Source of the DNA: Luidia sarsii
Taxonomy: Eukaryota > Echinodermata > Asteroidea > Paxillosida > Luidiidae
Direction: 5' to 3'
NCBI GenBank assembly: GCA_949987565.1
Contig: OX465111.1
Location: forward strand, 5,328,921 to 5,392,920
DNA length: 64,000 nt
Shown here: positions 35,128 to 48,823 of the stretch, one piece after another
Numbering within the stretch: the first letter of the stretch is position 1
How the letters are laid out: each line of letters begins with the position of its first letter
The notes under the pieces: generated by a model
Databases searched by the model: none
Told to the model about the DNA's origin: nothing
Seen by the model: the letters and a program-made list of their open reading frames with translations, nothing else
Made by a program: the position numbers and the translations under genes

Positions 35128-36214
35128 GGGATGATGACCGAACAGGTCTGAGAGGATGACCACCTGACCATTGAATATCTAGCGAGACCCGTTGACTAGC
35201 ATAGAGACGCACGCGTCGCTGCACTTTTAGAATCATCGTACTCTCGTCCTTTCTTATGTTTGGACCGAACAAATTACACTTTGTAGGTTTATATATCATT
35301 TAATATTTGGTTGACAAGGCTAAATGTTGCCATGCTATGAGCCCTTGGAATGAGCTAACTCCCAGTGTTGAGATTTCTCAAATCAAACATGTTTCGACGA
35401 GTTTATCATCAATCAAAGTGACCTACCCTGTATAAGCGAGAGGCCTTGTGTGTGTAGACTCGCACATAACAGAGGGCGGAGAGTAACAGGAAAGAAAACT
35501 TCACTTTGCAAGTTAATATCTCATTTCATTTTAGGATGACGAAGCTAAATGTTGGCATGGTAAGAGCCCTTGGAATAAGCTATTTCCAAGTGTTGAGATT
35601 TTTCAAATCGAACATGTTTGGACGACTTGATCATCAATCAAAGTGACCTACCCTGTATTAGCGAGAGGCCTTGTGTGTGTACACTCGCACATAACAGAGG
35701 GCGGAGAGTAACAGGAAAGAAAACTTCACTTTGCAAGTTAATATCTCATTTAATATTTGGTTGACGAAGCTAAATGTTGACATGGTAAGAGCCCTTGGAA
35801 TAAGCTATCCCCCAGTGTTGAGATTTGTCAAGTCGAAAATGTTTGGACAATTTTATCATCAATCAAAGTGAACTACCCTGTATAAGCGAGAGGCCTTGTG
35901 TGTGTGTCCACTCGCACATAACAGAGGGCGGAGAGTAACAGGAAAGAAAACTTCACTTTGCAAGTTAATATCTCTTTTCATTTTAGGTTGACGAAGCTAC
36001 ATGTCGGCATGCTAAGAGCCCTTAAAATAAGCTACCTCCCAGTGTTGAGAGTTTTCAAATCAAACATGTTTGGACGACTTGATCATCAATCAAAGTGACC
36101 TACCCTGTATTAGCGAGAGGCCTTGTGTGTGTACACTCGCACATAACAGAGGGCGGAGAGTAACAGGAAAGAAAACTTCACTTTGCAAGTTAATATCTCA
36201 TTTAATATTTGGTT
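34786..36214 (+). repeat. 1429-bp tandem duplication, copy 1
   Basis: Begins at the GACGAAGATAAATG monomer and includes B module 35128, TTAGGATGACG, GTTGACATGG and the (TG)-expanded GTGTGTGTGTCCACTCG near 35900. Confidence 0.88.
35128..35299 (+). repeat. B module 7
   Basis: Consensus B. The S3 after it has GAGCTAACTCCC. Confidence 0.9.
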
Positions 36215-37643
36215 GACGAAGATAAATGTTGGCATGGTAAGATCCCTTGGAATAAGCTATCCCCCAGTGTTGAGATTTGTCAAGTCGAAAATGTTTGGAC
36301 AATTTTATCATCAATCAAAGTGACCTACCCTGTATAAGAGAGAGGCCTTGTGTGTGTAGACTCGCACATAACAGAGGGCGGAGAGTAACAGGAAAGAAAA
36401 CTTCACTTTGCAAGTTAATATCTCATTTAATATTTGGTTGACGAAGCTAAATGTTTGCATGGTAAGAGCCCTTGGAATAAGCTATCTCCCAGTGTTGAGA
36501 TTTTTCAAATCGAACATGTTTGGACGATTTTATCATCCAGCAAAATGACGTACCCTGGGATGATGACCGAACAGGTCTGAGAGGATGACCACCTGACCAT
36601 TGAATATCTAGCGAGACCCGTTGACTAGCATAGAGACGCACGCGTCGCTGCACTTTTAGAATCATCGTACTCTCGTCCTTTCTTATGTTTGGACCGAACA
36701 AATTACACTTTGTAGGTTTATATATCATTTAATATTTGGTTGACAAGGCTAAATGTTGCCATGCTATGAGCCCTTGGAATGAGCTAACTCCCAGTGTTGA
36801 GATTTCTCAAATCAAACATGTTTCGACGAGTTTATCATCAATCAAAGTGACCTACCCTGTATAAGCGAGAGGCCTTGTGTGTGTAGACTCGCACATAACA
36901 GAGGGCGGAGAGTAACAGGAAAGAAAACTTCACTTTGCAAGTTAATATCTCATTTCATTTTAGGATGACGAAGCTAAATGTTGGCATGGTAAGAGCCCTT
37001 GGAATAAGCTATTTCCAAGTGTTGAGATTTTTCAAATCGAACATGTTTGGACGACTTGATCATCAATCAAAGTGACCTACCCTGTATTAGCGAGAGGCCT
37101 TGTGTGTGTACACTCGCACATAACAGAGGGCGGAGAGTAACAGGAAAGAAAACTTCACTTTGCAAGTTAATATCTCATTTAATATTTGGTTGACGAAGCT
37201 AAATGTTGACATGGTAAGAGCCCTTGGAATAAGCTATCCCCCAGTGTTGAGATTTGTCAAGTCGAAAATGTTTGGACAATTTTATCATCAATCAAAGTGA
37301 ACTACCCTGTATAAGCGAGAGGCCTTGTGTGTGTGTCCACTCGCACATAACAGAGGGCGGAGAGTAACAGGAAAGAAAACTTCACTTTGCAAGTTAATAT
37401 CTCTTTTCATTTTAGGTTGACGAAGCTACATGTCGGCATGCTAAGAGCCCTTAAAATAAGCTACCTCCCAGTGTTGAGAGTTTTCAAATCAAACATGTTT
37501 GGACGACTTGATCATCAATCAAAGTGACCTACCCTGTATTAGCGAGAGGCCTTGTGTGTGTACACTCGCACATAACAGAGGGCGGAGAGTAACAGGAAAG
37601 AAAACTTCACTTTGCAAGTTAATATCTCATTTAATATTTGGTT
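36215..37643 (+). repeat. 1429-bp tandem duplication, copy 2
   Basis: Reproduces every private variant of copy 1, including the expanded TG run and the rare GTGAACTACCC. I read almost no differences between the copies. Confidence 0.88.
36557..36728 (+). repeat. B module 8
   Basis: Partner of 35128 at 1429 bp, same GAGCTAACTCCC in the following S3. Confidence 0.9.
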
Positions 37644-38435
37644 GACGAAGCTAAATGTTGGCATGGTAAGAGCCCTTGGAATAAGCTATCTCCAAGTGTT
37701 GAGATTTTTCAAATCGAACATGTTTGGACGACTTGATCATCAATCAAAGTGACCTACCCTGTATTAGCAAGAGGCCTTGTGTGTGTACACTCGCACATAA
37801 CAGAGGGCGGAGAGTAACAGGAAAGAAAACTTCACTTTGCAAGTTAATATCTCATTTAATATTTGGTTGACGAAGCTAAATGTTGGCATGGTAAGAGCCC
37901 TTGGAATAAGCTATCCCCCAGTGTTGAGATTTGTCAAGTCGAAAATGTTTGGACAATTTTATCATCAATCAAAGTGACCTACCCTGTATAAGCGAGAGGC
38001 CTTGTGTGTGTCCACTCGCACATAACAGAGGGCGGAGAGTAACAGGAAAGAAAACTTCACTTTGCAAGTTAATATCTCTTTTCATTTTAGGTTGACGAAG
38101 CTAAATGTCGCCATGCTAAGAGCCCTTAAAATAAGCTATCTCCCAGTGTTGAGAGTTTTCAAATCGAAAATGTTTGGACAATTTTATCATCAATCAAAGT
38201 GACCTACCCTGTATTAGCGAGAGGGCTTGTGTGTGTAGACCCGCACATTAGAGAGGGCGGAGAGTAACAGGAAAGATAAATTCGCTATGCAAGTTAATAT
38301 CTCATTTCATTTTAGGTTGACGAAGCTAAATGTCGTCATGATAAGAGCCCTTGGAATAAGCTATCTCCCAGTGTTCAAATTTCTCAAATCGAACATGTTT
38401 CGACGATTTTATCATCAATCGATGTGACCTACCCT

Positions 38436-38551
38436 GGTTTGATGACGGAACAGGTCTGAGAGGATAACCACTTTACCATTGAATATTTAGCGAGACCTGT
38501 TGACTAGCATAGAGACGCACAAGTCGCTGCATTGTACCGGTGCATTGTACC
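38436..38551 (+). repeat. A module 15
   Basis: Variant start GGTTTGATGACGG; followed by CTGTATTTGCG. Confidence 0.9.
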
Positions 38552-39724
38552 CTACCCTGTATTTGCGAGAGGGCATGTGTGTGTAGACTCGCACATAAGA
38601 GAGGGCGGAGAGTAACAGGAAAACAAACTTCACTTTGCAAGTTAATATCTCTTTTTATTTTAAGTTGACAAGGCTAAATGTTGTCATGCTATGAGCCCTT
38701 GGAATGAGCTATCTCCCAGTGTTGAGATTTTTCAAATCGAACATGTTTGGACGATTTTATTATCAATCAAAGTGACCTACCCTGTATTAGCGAGAGGCCT
38801 TGTGTGTGTACACTCGCACATAACAGAGGGCGGAGAGTAACAGGAAAGAAAACTTCACTTTGCAAGTTAATATCTCATTTAATATTTGGTTGACGAAGCT
38901 AAATGTTGGCATGGTAAGAGCCCTTGGAATAAGCTATTTCCAAGTGTTGAGATTTTTCAAATCGAACATGTTTGGACGACTTGATCATCAATCAAAGTGA
39001 CCTACCCTGTATTAGCGAGAGGCCTTGTGTGTGTACACTCGCACATAACAGAGGGCGGAGAGTAACAGGAAAGAAAACTTCACTTTGCAAGTTAATATCT
39101 CATCTAATATTTGGTTGACGAAGCTAAATGTTGGCATGGTAAGAGCCCTTGGAATAAGCTATCCCCCAGTGTTGAGATTTGTCAAGTCGAAAATGTTTGG
39201 ACAATTTTATCATCAATCAAAGTGACCTACCCTGTATAAGCGAGAGGCCTTGTGTGTGTCCACTCGCACATAACAGAGGGCGGAGAGTAACAGGAAAGAA
39301 AACTTCACTTTGCAAGTTAATATCTCTTTTCATTTTAGGTTGACGAAGCTAAATGTCGGCATGCTAAGAGCCCTTAAAATAAGCTACCTCCCAGTGTTGA
39401 GAGTTTTCAAATCAAACATGTTTGGACGACTTGATCATCAATCAAAGTGACCTACCCTGTATTAGCGAGAGGCCTTGTGTGCGTACACTCGCACATAACA
39501 GAGGGCGGGGAGTAACAGGAAAGAAAACTTCACTTTGCAAGTTGATATCTCTTTTCATTTTAGGTTGACGAAGCTAAATGTTGGCATGGTAAGAGCCCTT
39601 GGAATAAGCTATCCCCCAGTGTTGAGATTTCTCAAGTCGAAAATGTTTGGACAATTTTATCATCAATCAAAGTGACCTACCCTGTATAAGCGAGAGGGCT
39701 TGTGTGTGTAGACTCGCACATAAC

Positions 39725-40140
39725 AGAGGGCGGAGAGTAACAGGAAAGAAAACTTCACTTTGCAAGTTAATATCTCATTTCATTTTAGGATGACGAAGCT
39801 AAATGTTGGCATGGTAAGAGCCCTTGGAATAAGCTATCTCCCAGTGTTGAGATTTTTCAAATCGAACATGTTTGGACGACTTGATCATCAATCAAAGTGA
39901 CCTACCCTGTATTAGCGAGAGGCCTTGTGTGTGTACACTCGCACATAACAGAGGGCGGAGAGTAACAGGAAAGAAAACTTCACTTTGCAAGTTAATATCT
40001 CATTTAATATTTGGTTGACGAAGCTAAACGTTGGCATGGTAAGAGCCCTTGGAATAAGCTAACCCCCAGTGTTGAGATTTCTCAAGTCGAAAATGTTTGG
40101 ACAATTTTATCATCAATCAAAGTGACCTACCCTGTATAAG
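39725..40140 (+). repeat. Dimer repeated in tandem just downstream
   Basis: A TTAGGATGACG monomer plus a GCTAAACGTTGG monomer, repeated about 440 bp later at 40165-40580. This is a two-monomer duplication next to the 2552-bp blocks. Confidence 0.75.
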
Positions 40141-41905
40141 CGAGAGGGCTTGTGTGTGTAGACTCGCACATAACAGAGGGCGGAGAGTAACAGGAAAGAA
40201 AACTTCACTTTGCAAGTTAATATCTCATTTCATTTTAGGATGACGAAGCTAAATGTTGGCATGGTAAGCGCCCTTGGAATAAGCTATTTCCAAGTGTTGA
40301 GATTTTTCAAATCGAACATGTTTGGACGACTTGATCATCAATCAAAGTGACCTACCCTGTATTAGCGAGAGGCCTTGTGTGTGTACACTCGCACATAACA
40401 GAGGGCGGAGAGTAACAGGAAAGAAAACTTCACTTTGCAAGTTAATATCTCATTTAATATTTGGTTGACGAAGCTAAACGTTGGCATGGTAAGAGCCCTT
40501 GGAATAAGCTAACCCCCAGTGTTGAGATTTCTCAAGTCGAAAATGTTTGGACAATTTTATCATCAATCAAAGTGACCTACCCTGTATAAGCGAGAGGGCT
40601 TGTGTGTGTAGACTCGCACATAACAGAGGGCGGAGAGTAACAGGAAAGAAAAATTCACTTTGCAAGTTGATATCTCATTTCATTTTAGATTGACGACGCT
40701 AAATGTCGGCATGCGAAATGCCCTTGGAATAAGCTATCTCCCAGTGTTGAGATTTTTCAAATCGAACATGTTTGGACGATTTTATCATCCAGCAAAATGA
40801 CGTACCCTGGGATGATGACCGAACAGGTCTGAGAGGATGACCACCTGACCATTGAATATCTAGCGAGACCCGTTGACTAGCATAGAGACGCACGCGTCCC
40901 TGCACTTTTAGAATCATCGTACTCTCGTCCTTTCTGATGTTTGGACCGAACAAATTACACTTTGTAGGTTCATATATCATTTAATATTTGGTTGACAAGG
41001 CTAAATGTTGCCATGCCATGAGCCCTTGGAATGAGCTATCTCCCAGTGTTGAGATTTCTCAAATCAAACATGTTTCGACGAGTTTATCATCAATCAAAGT
41101 GACCTACCCTGTATTAGCGAGAGGCCTTGTGTGTGTACACTCGCACATAACAGAGGGCGGAGAGTAACAGGAAAGAAAACTTCACTTTACAAGTTAATAT
41201 CTCAATTAATATTTGGTTGACGAAGCTAAATGTTGGCATGGTAAAAGCCCTTGGAAAAAGCTATCCCCCAGTGTTGAGATTTCTCAAGTCGAAAATGTTT
41301 GGACAATTTTATCATCAATCAAAGTGACCTACCCTGTACAAGCGAGAGGGCTTGTGTGTGTAGACCCGCACATAAGAGAGGGCGGAGAGTAACAGGAAAG
41401 AAAACTTCACTTTGCAAGTTATTATCTCATTTCTTTTTAGGTTGACGAAGCTAAATGTTGGCATGGTAAGAGCCCTTAAAATAAGCTATCTCCCAGTGTT
41501 GAGATTTTTCAAATCGAACGTGTTTGGACGACTTGATCATCAATCAAAGTGACCTACCCTGTATTAGCGAGAGGTCTTGTGTGCGTACACTCGCACATAA
41601 CAGAGGGCGGAGAGTAACAGGAAAGAAAACTTCACTTTGCAAGTTAATATCTCATTTAATATTTGGTCGACGAAGCTAAATGTTGGCATGGTAAAAGCTC
41701 TTGGAATAAGCTGTCCCCCAGTGTTGAGATTTCTCAAGAGGAAAATGTTTGGACAATTTTATCATCAATCAAAGTGACCTACCCTGTATAAGCGAGAGGG
41801 CTTGTGTGTGTAGACTTGCACATAAGAGAGGGCGGAGAGTAACAGGAAAGAAAACTTCACTTTGCAAGTTAATATCTCTTTTCATTTTAGGTTGACGAAG
41901 CTAAA
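40140..41905 (+). repeat. 2552-bp-offset duplication, copy 1
   Basis: Contains B module 40809 with the private alleles CGCGTCCCTGC, TTTCTGATG and GGTTCATAT. Ends where the next monomer differs from its partner. Edges are approximate. Confidence 0.85.
40809..40980 (+). repeat. B module 9
   Basis: CGCGTCCCTGC, TTTCTGATG and GGTTCATAT alleles. Confidence 0.9.
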
Positions 41906-42691
41906 TGTTGGCATGGTAAGAGCCCTTGGAATAAGCTATCTCCAAGTGTTGAGATTTTTCAAATCGAACATGTTTGGACGATTTTATTATCAATCAAAGT
42001 GACCTACCCTGTATTAGCGAGAGGCCTTGTGTGTGTACACTCGCACATAACAGAGGGCGGAGAGTAACAGGAAAGAAAACTTCACTTTGCAAGTTAATAT
42101 CTCATTTAATATTTGGTTGACGAAGCTAAATGTTGGCATGGTAAGAGCCCTTGGAATAAGCTATCCCCCAGTGTTGAGATTTGTCAAGTCGAAAATGTTT
42201 GGACAATTTTATCATCAATCAAAGTGACCTACCCTGTATAAGCGAGAGGCCTTGTGTGTGTCCACTCGCACATAACAGAGGGCGGAGAGTAACAGGAAAG
42301 AAAACTTCACTTTGCAAGTTAATATCTCTTTTCATTTTAGGTTGACGAAGCTAAATGTCGCCATGCTAAGAGCCCTTAAAATAAGCTATCTCCCAGTGTT
42401 GAGAGTTTTCAAATCGAACATGTTTGGACGACTTGATCATCAATCAAAGTGACCTACCCTGTATTAGCGAGAGGCCTTGTGTGCGTACACTCGCACATAA
42501 CAGAGGGCGGAGAGTAACAGGAAAGAAAACTTCACTTTGCAAGTTGATATCTCTTTTCATTTTAGGTTGACGAAGCTAAATGTTGGCATGGTAAGAGCCC
42601 TTGGAATAAGCTATCCCCCAGTGTTGAGATTTCTCAAGTCGAAAATGTTTGGACAATTTTATCATCAATCAAAGTGACCTACCCTGTATAA

Positions 42692-44457
42692 GCGAGAGGG
42701 CTTGTGTGTGTAGACTCGCACATAACAGAGGGCGGAGAGTAACAGGAAAGAAAACTTCACTTTGCAAGTTAATATCTCATTTCATTTTAGGATGACGAAG
42801 CTAAATGTTGGCATGGTAAGAGCCCTTGGAATAAGCTATCTCCCAGTGTTGAGATTTTTCAAATCGAACATGTTTGGACGACTTGATCATCAATCAAAGT
42901 GACCTACCCTGTATTAGCGAGAGGCCTTGTGTGTGTACACTCGCACATAACAGAGGGCGGAGAGTAACAGGAAAGAAAACTTCACTTTGCAAGTTAATAT
43001 CTCATTTAATATTTGGTTGACGAAGCTAAATGTTGGCATGGTAAGAGCCCTTGGAATAAGCTATCCCCCAGTGTTGAGATTTCTCAAGTCGAAAATGTTT
43101 GGACAATTTTATCATCAATCAAAGTGACCTACCCTGTATAAGCGAGAGGGCTTGTGTGTGTAGACTCGCACATAACAGAGGGCGGAGAGTAACAGGAAAG
43201 AAAAATTCACTTTGCAAGTTGATATCTCATTTCATTTTAGATTGACGACGCTAAATGTCGGCATGCGAAATGCCCTTGGAATAAGCTATCTCCCAGTGTT
43301 GAGATTTTTCAAATCGAACATGTTTGGACGATTTTATCATCCAGCAAAATGACGTACCCTGGGATGATGACCGAACAGGTCTGAGAGGATGACCACCTGA
43401 CCATTGAATATCTAGCGAGACCCGTTGACTAGCATAGAGACGCACGCGTCCCTGCACTTTTAGAATCATCGTACTCTCGTCCTTTCTGATGTTTGGACCG
43501 AACAAATTACACTTTGTAGGTTCATATATCATTTAATATTTGGTTGACAAGGCTAAATGTTGCCATGCTATGAGCCCTTGGAATGAGCTATCTCCCAGTG
43601 TTGAGATTTCTCAAATCAAACATGTTTCGACGAGTTTATCATCAATCAAAGTGACCTACCCTGTATTAGCGAGAGGCCTTGTGTGTGTACACTCGCACAT
43701 AACAGAGGGCGGAGAGTAACAGGAAAGAAAACTTCACTTTACAAGTTAATATCTCAATTAATATTTGGTTGACGAAGCTAAATGTTGGCATGGTAAAAGC
43801 CCTTGGAAAAAGCTATCCCCCAGTGTTGAGATTTCTCAAGTCGAAAATGTTTGGACAATTTTATCATCAATCAAAGTGACCTACCCTGTACAAGCGAGAG
43901 GGCTTGTGTGTGTAGACCCGCACATAAGAGAGGGCGGAGAGTAACAGGAAAGAAAACTTCACTTTGCAAGTTATTATCTCATTTCTTTTTAGGTTGACGA
44001 AGCTAAATGTTGGCATGGTAAGAGCCCTTAAAATAAGCTATCTCCCAGTGTTGAGATTTTTCAAATCGAACGTGTTTGGACGACTTGATCATCAATCAAA
44101 GTGACCTACCCTGTATTAGCGAGAGGTCTTGTGTGCGTACACTCGCACATAACAGAGGGCGGAGAGTAACAGGAAAGAAAACTTCACTTTGCAAGTTAAT
44201 ATCTCATTTAATATTTGGTCGACGAAGCTAAATGTTGGCATGGTAAAAGCTCTTGGAATAAGCTGTCCCCCAGTGTTGAGATTTCTCAAGTCGAAAATGT
44301 TTGGACAATTTTATCATCAATCAAAGTGACCTACCCTGTATAAGCGAGAGGGCTTGTGTGTGTAGACTTGCACATAAGAGAGGGCGGAGAGTAACAGGAA
44401 AGAAAACTTCACTTTGCAAGTTAATATCTCTTTTCATTTTAGGTTGACGAAGCTAAA
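42692..44457 (+). repeat. 2552-bp-offset duplication, copy 2
   Basis: Contains B module 43361 with the same private alleles as 40809, and the same TTACAAGTT and CTGTACAAGCG monomers. Edges are approximate. Confidence 0.85.
43361..43532 (+). repeat. B module 10
   Basis: Same alleles as 40809, at 2552 bp. Confidence 0.9.
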
Positions 44458-44787
44458 TGTCGGCATGATAAGAGCCCTTGGAATAAGCTATCTCCCAGTG
44501 TTGAGATTTCTCAAGTCAAAAATGTTTGGACAATTTTATCATCAATCAAAGTGACCTACCCTGTATTAGCGAGAGAGCTTGTGTGTGTAGACTCGCGCAT
44601 AAGAGAGGGCGGAGAGTAACAGGAAAGAAAAATTCGCTATGCAAGTTAATATCTCATTTCATTTTAGGTTGACGAAGCTAAATGTCGTCATGATAAGAGC
44701 CCTTGGAATAAGCTATCTCCCAGTGTTCAGATTTCTCAAATCGAACATGTTTCGACGATTTTATCATCAATCGATGTGACCTACCCT

Positions 44788-44903
44788 GGGTTGATGACGG
44801 AACAGGTCTGAGAGGATAACCACTTTACCATTGAATATTTAGCGAGACCTGTTGACTAGCATAGAGACGCACAAGTCGCTGCATTGTACCGGTGCATTGT
44901 ACC
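44788..44903 (+). repeat. A module 16
   Basis: Consensus. Next A module is 1473 bp on. Confidence 0.9.
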
Positions 44904-46260
44904 CTACCCTGTATTAGCGAGAGGGCATGTGTGTGTAGACTCGCACATAAGAGAGGGCGGAGAGTAACAGGAAAGAAAACTTCACTTTGCAAGTTAATAT
45001 CTCTTTTCATTTTAAGTTGACAAGGCTAAATGTTGCCATGCTATGAGCCCTCGGAATGAGCTATCTCCCAGTGTTGAGATTTTTCAAATCGAACGTATTT
45101 GGACGACTTGATCATCAATCAAAGTGACCTACCCTGTATAAGCGAGAGGCCTTGTGTGTGTCCACTCGCACATAACAGAGGGCGAAGAGTAACAGGAAAG
45201 AAAACTTCACTTTGCAAGTTAATATCTCTTTTCATTTTAGGTTGACGAAGCTAAATGTCGGCATGCTAAGAGCCCTTAAAATAAGCTATCTCCCAGTGTT
45301 GAGAGTTTTCAAATCGAACATGTTTGGACGACTTGATCATCAATCAAAGTGACCTACCCTGTATTAGGGAGAGGGCTTGTGTGTGTAGACTCGCACATAA
45401 CAGAGGCCGGAGAGTAACAGGAAAGAAAACTTCACTTTGCAAGTTAATATCTCATTTAATATTTGGTTGACGAAGCTAAATGTTGGCATGGTAAGAGCCC
45501 TTGGAATAAGCTATCCCCCAGTGTTGAGATTTGTCAAGTCGAAAATGTTTGGACAATTTTATCATCAATCAAAGTGACCTACCCTGTATAAGCGAGAGGC
45601 CTTGTGTGTGTACACTCGCACATAACAGAGGGCGGAGAGTAACAGGAAAGAAAAATTCACTTTGCAAGTTGATATCTCATTTCATTTTAGATTCACGAAG
45701 CTGAATGTCGGCATGCTAAGAGCTCTTAAAATAAGCTATCTCCCAGTGTTGAGATTTTTCAAATCGAACATGTTTGGACGACTTGATCATCAATCAAAGT
45801 GACCTACCCTGTATTAGCGAGAGGCCTTGTGTGCGTACACTCGCACATAACAGAGGGCGGAGAGTAACAGGAAAGAAAACTTCACTTTGCAAGTTGATAT
45901 CTCATTTCATTTTAGGTTGACGAAGCTAAATGTTGGCATGGTAAGAGCCCTTGGAATAAGCTATCCCCCAGTGTTGAGATTTCTCAAGTCGAAAATGTTT
46001 GGACAATTTTATCATCAATCAAAGAGACCTACCCTGTATAAGCGAGAGGGCTTGTGTGTGTAGACTCTCACATAACAGAGGGCGGAGAGTAACGGGAAAG
46101 AAAAAATCACTTTGCAAATTAATATCTCATTTCATTTTAGGTTGACGAAGCTAAATGTCGTCATGATAAGAGCCCTTGGAATAAGCTATCTCCCAGTGTT
46201 CAGATTTCTCAAATCGAACATGTTTCGACGATTTTATCATCAATCGATGTGACCTACCCT

Positions 46261-46376
46261 GGGTTGATGACGGAACAGGTCTGAGAGGATAACCACTTTA
46301 CCATTGAATATTTAGCGAGACCTGTTGACTAGCATAGAGACGCACAAGTCGCTGCATTGTACCGGTGCATTGTACC
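46261..46376 (+). repeat. A module 17
   Basis: Consensus. Its unit ends in CATTTTCAGTTGACAAGG. Confidence 0.9.
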
Positions 46377-47956
46377 CTACCCTGTATTAGCGAGAGGGCA
46401 TGTGTGTGTAGACTCGCACATAAGAGAGGGCGGAGAGTAACAGGAAAACAAACTTCACTTTGCAAGTTAATATCTCTTTTCATTTTCAGTTGACAAGGCT
46501 AAATGTTGTCATGCTGTGAGCCCTTAAATTAAGCTATCTCCCAGTGTTGAGATTTTTCAAATCGAACGTATTTGGACGACTTGATCATCAATCAAAGTGA
46601 CCTACCCTGTATAAGCGAGAGGCCTTGTGTGTCCACTCGCACATAACAGAGGGCGGAGAGTAACAGGAAAGAAAACTTCACTTTGCAAGTTAATATCTCT
46701 TTTCATTTTAGGTTGACGAAGCTAAATGTCGACATGCTAAGAGCCCTTAAAATAAGCTATCTCCCAGTGTTGAGAGTTTTCAAATCGAACATGTTTGGAC
46801 GACTTGATCATCAATCAAAGTGACCTACCCTTTATTAGCGAGAGGCCTTGTGTGTGTACACTCGCACATAACAGAGGGCGGAGAGTAACAGGAAAGAAAA
46901 CTTCACTTTGCAAGTTAATATCTCATTTAATATTTGGTTGACGAAGCTAAATGTTGGCATGGTAAGAGCCCTTGGAATAAGCTATCCCCCAGTGTTGAGA
47001 TTTGTCAAGTCGAAAATGTTTGGACAATTTTATCATCAATCAAAGTGACCTACCCTGTATAAGCGAGAGGCCTTGTGTGTGTCCACTCGCACATAACAGA
47101 GGGCGGAGAGTAACAGGAAAGAAAACTTCACTTTGCAAGTTAATATCTCTTTTCATTTTAGGTTGACGAAGCTAAATGTCGGCATGCTAAGAGCCCTTAA
47201 AATAAGCTATCTCCCAGTGTTGAGAGTTTTCAAATCGAACATGTTTGGACGACTTGATCATCAATCAAAGTGACCTACCCTGTATTAGCGAGAGGCCTTG
47301 AGTGCGTACACTCGCACATAACATAGGGCGGAGAGTAACAGGAAAGAAAACTTCACTTTGCAAGTTGATATCTCATTTCATTTTAGGTTGACGAAGCTAA
47401 ATGTTGGCATGGTAAGAGCCCTTGGAATAAGTTATCCCCCAGTGTTGAGATTTCTCAAGTCGAAAATGTTTGGACAATTTTATCATCAATCAAAGTGACC
47501 TACCCTGTATAAGCGAGAGGGCTTGTGTGTGTAGACTCGCAAATAACAGAGAGCGGAGAGTAACAGGAAAAAAAACTTCACTTTGCAAGTTAATATCTCA
47601 TTTCATTTTAGGTTGACGAAGCTAAATGTTGGCATGGTAAGAGCCCTTGGAATAAGCTATCTCCCAGTGTTGAGATTTTTCAAATCGAACATGTTTGGAC
47701 GACTTGATCATCAATCAAAGTGACCTACCCTGTATTAGCGAGAGGCCTTGTGTGTGTACACTCGCACATAACAGAGGGCGGAGAGTAACAGGAAAGAAAA
47801 AATCACTTTGCAAGTTGATATCTCATTTCATTTTAGATTGACGAAGCTAAATGTCGGCATGCGAAATGCCCTTGGAATAAGCTATCTCCCAGTGTTGAGA
47901 TTTTTCAAATCAAACATGTTTGGACGATTTTATCATCCAGCAAAATGACGTACCCT

Positions 47957-48128
47957 GGGATGATGACCGAACAGGTCTGAGAGGATGACCACCTGACCAT
48001 TGAATATCTAGCGAGACCCGTTGACTAGCATAGAGACGCACGCGTCCCTGCACTTTTAGAATCATCGTACTCTCGTCCTTTTTTATGTTTGGACTGAACA
48101 AATTACACTTTGTAGGTTTATATATCAT
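47957..48128 (+). repeat. B module 11
   Basis: CGCGTCCCTGC shared with 40809 and 43361; private CCTTTTTTATG and GGACTGAAC. Confidence 0.9.
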
Positions 48129-48707
48129 TTAATATTTGGTTGACAAGGCTAAATGTTGCTATGCTATGAGCCCTTGGAATGAGCTATCTCCCAGTGTTGA
48201 GATTTCTCAAATCAAACATGTTTCGACGAGTTTATCATCAATCAAAGTGACCTACCCTGTATTAGCGAGAGGCCTTGTGTGTGTACACTCGCACAAAACA
48301 GAGAGCGGAGAGTAAAGGAAAGAAAAAATCACTTTGCAAGTTGATATCTCATTTCATTTTAGATTCACGAAGCTAAATGTCAGCATGCTAAGTGCCCTCG
48401 GAATATGCTATCTCTCAGTGTTGAGATTTCTCAAATCGAACATGTTTGGACGATTTTATCATCAATCAAAGTGACCTACCCTGTATTAGGGAGAGGGGTT
48501 GTTTGTGTAGACTCGCATATAACAGAGGGCGGAGAGTAACAGGAATGAAAAATTCACTTTGCAAATTAATATCTCATTTCATTTTAGGTTGACAAAGCTA
48601 AATGTCGGCATGCTAAGTGCCCTTGGAATAAGCTATCTCCCAGTGTTCAGATTTCTCAAATCGAACATGTTTCGACGATTTTATCATCAATCGATATGAC
48701 CTACCCT

Positions 48708-48823
48708 GGGTTGATGACGGAACAGGTCTGAGAGGATAACCACTTTACCATTGAATATTTAGCGAGACCTGTTGACTAGCATAGAGACGCAGAAGTCGCT
48801 GCAATGTACCGGTGCATTGTACC
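48708..48823 (+). repeat. A module 18
   Basis: Variants GCAGAAGTCG and CTGCAATGTACC. Confidence 0.9.
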
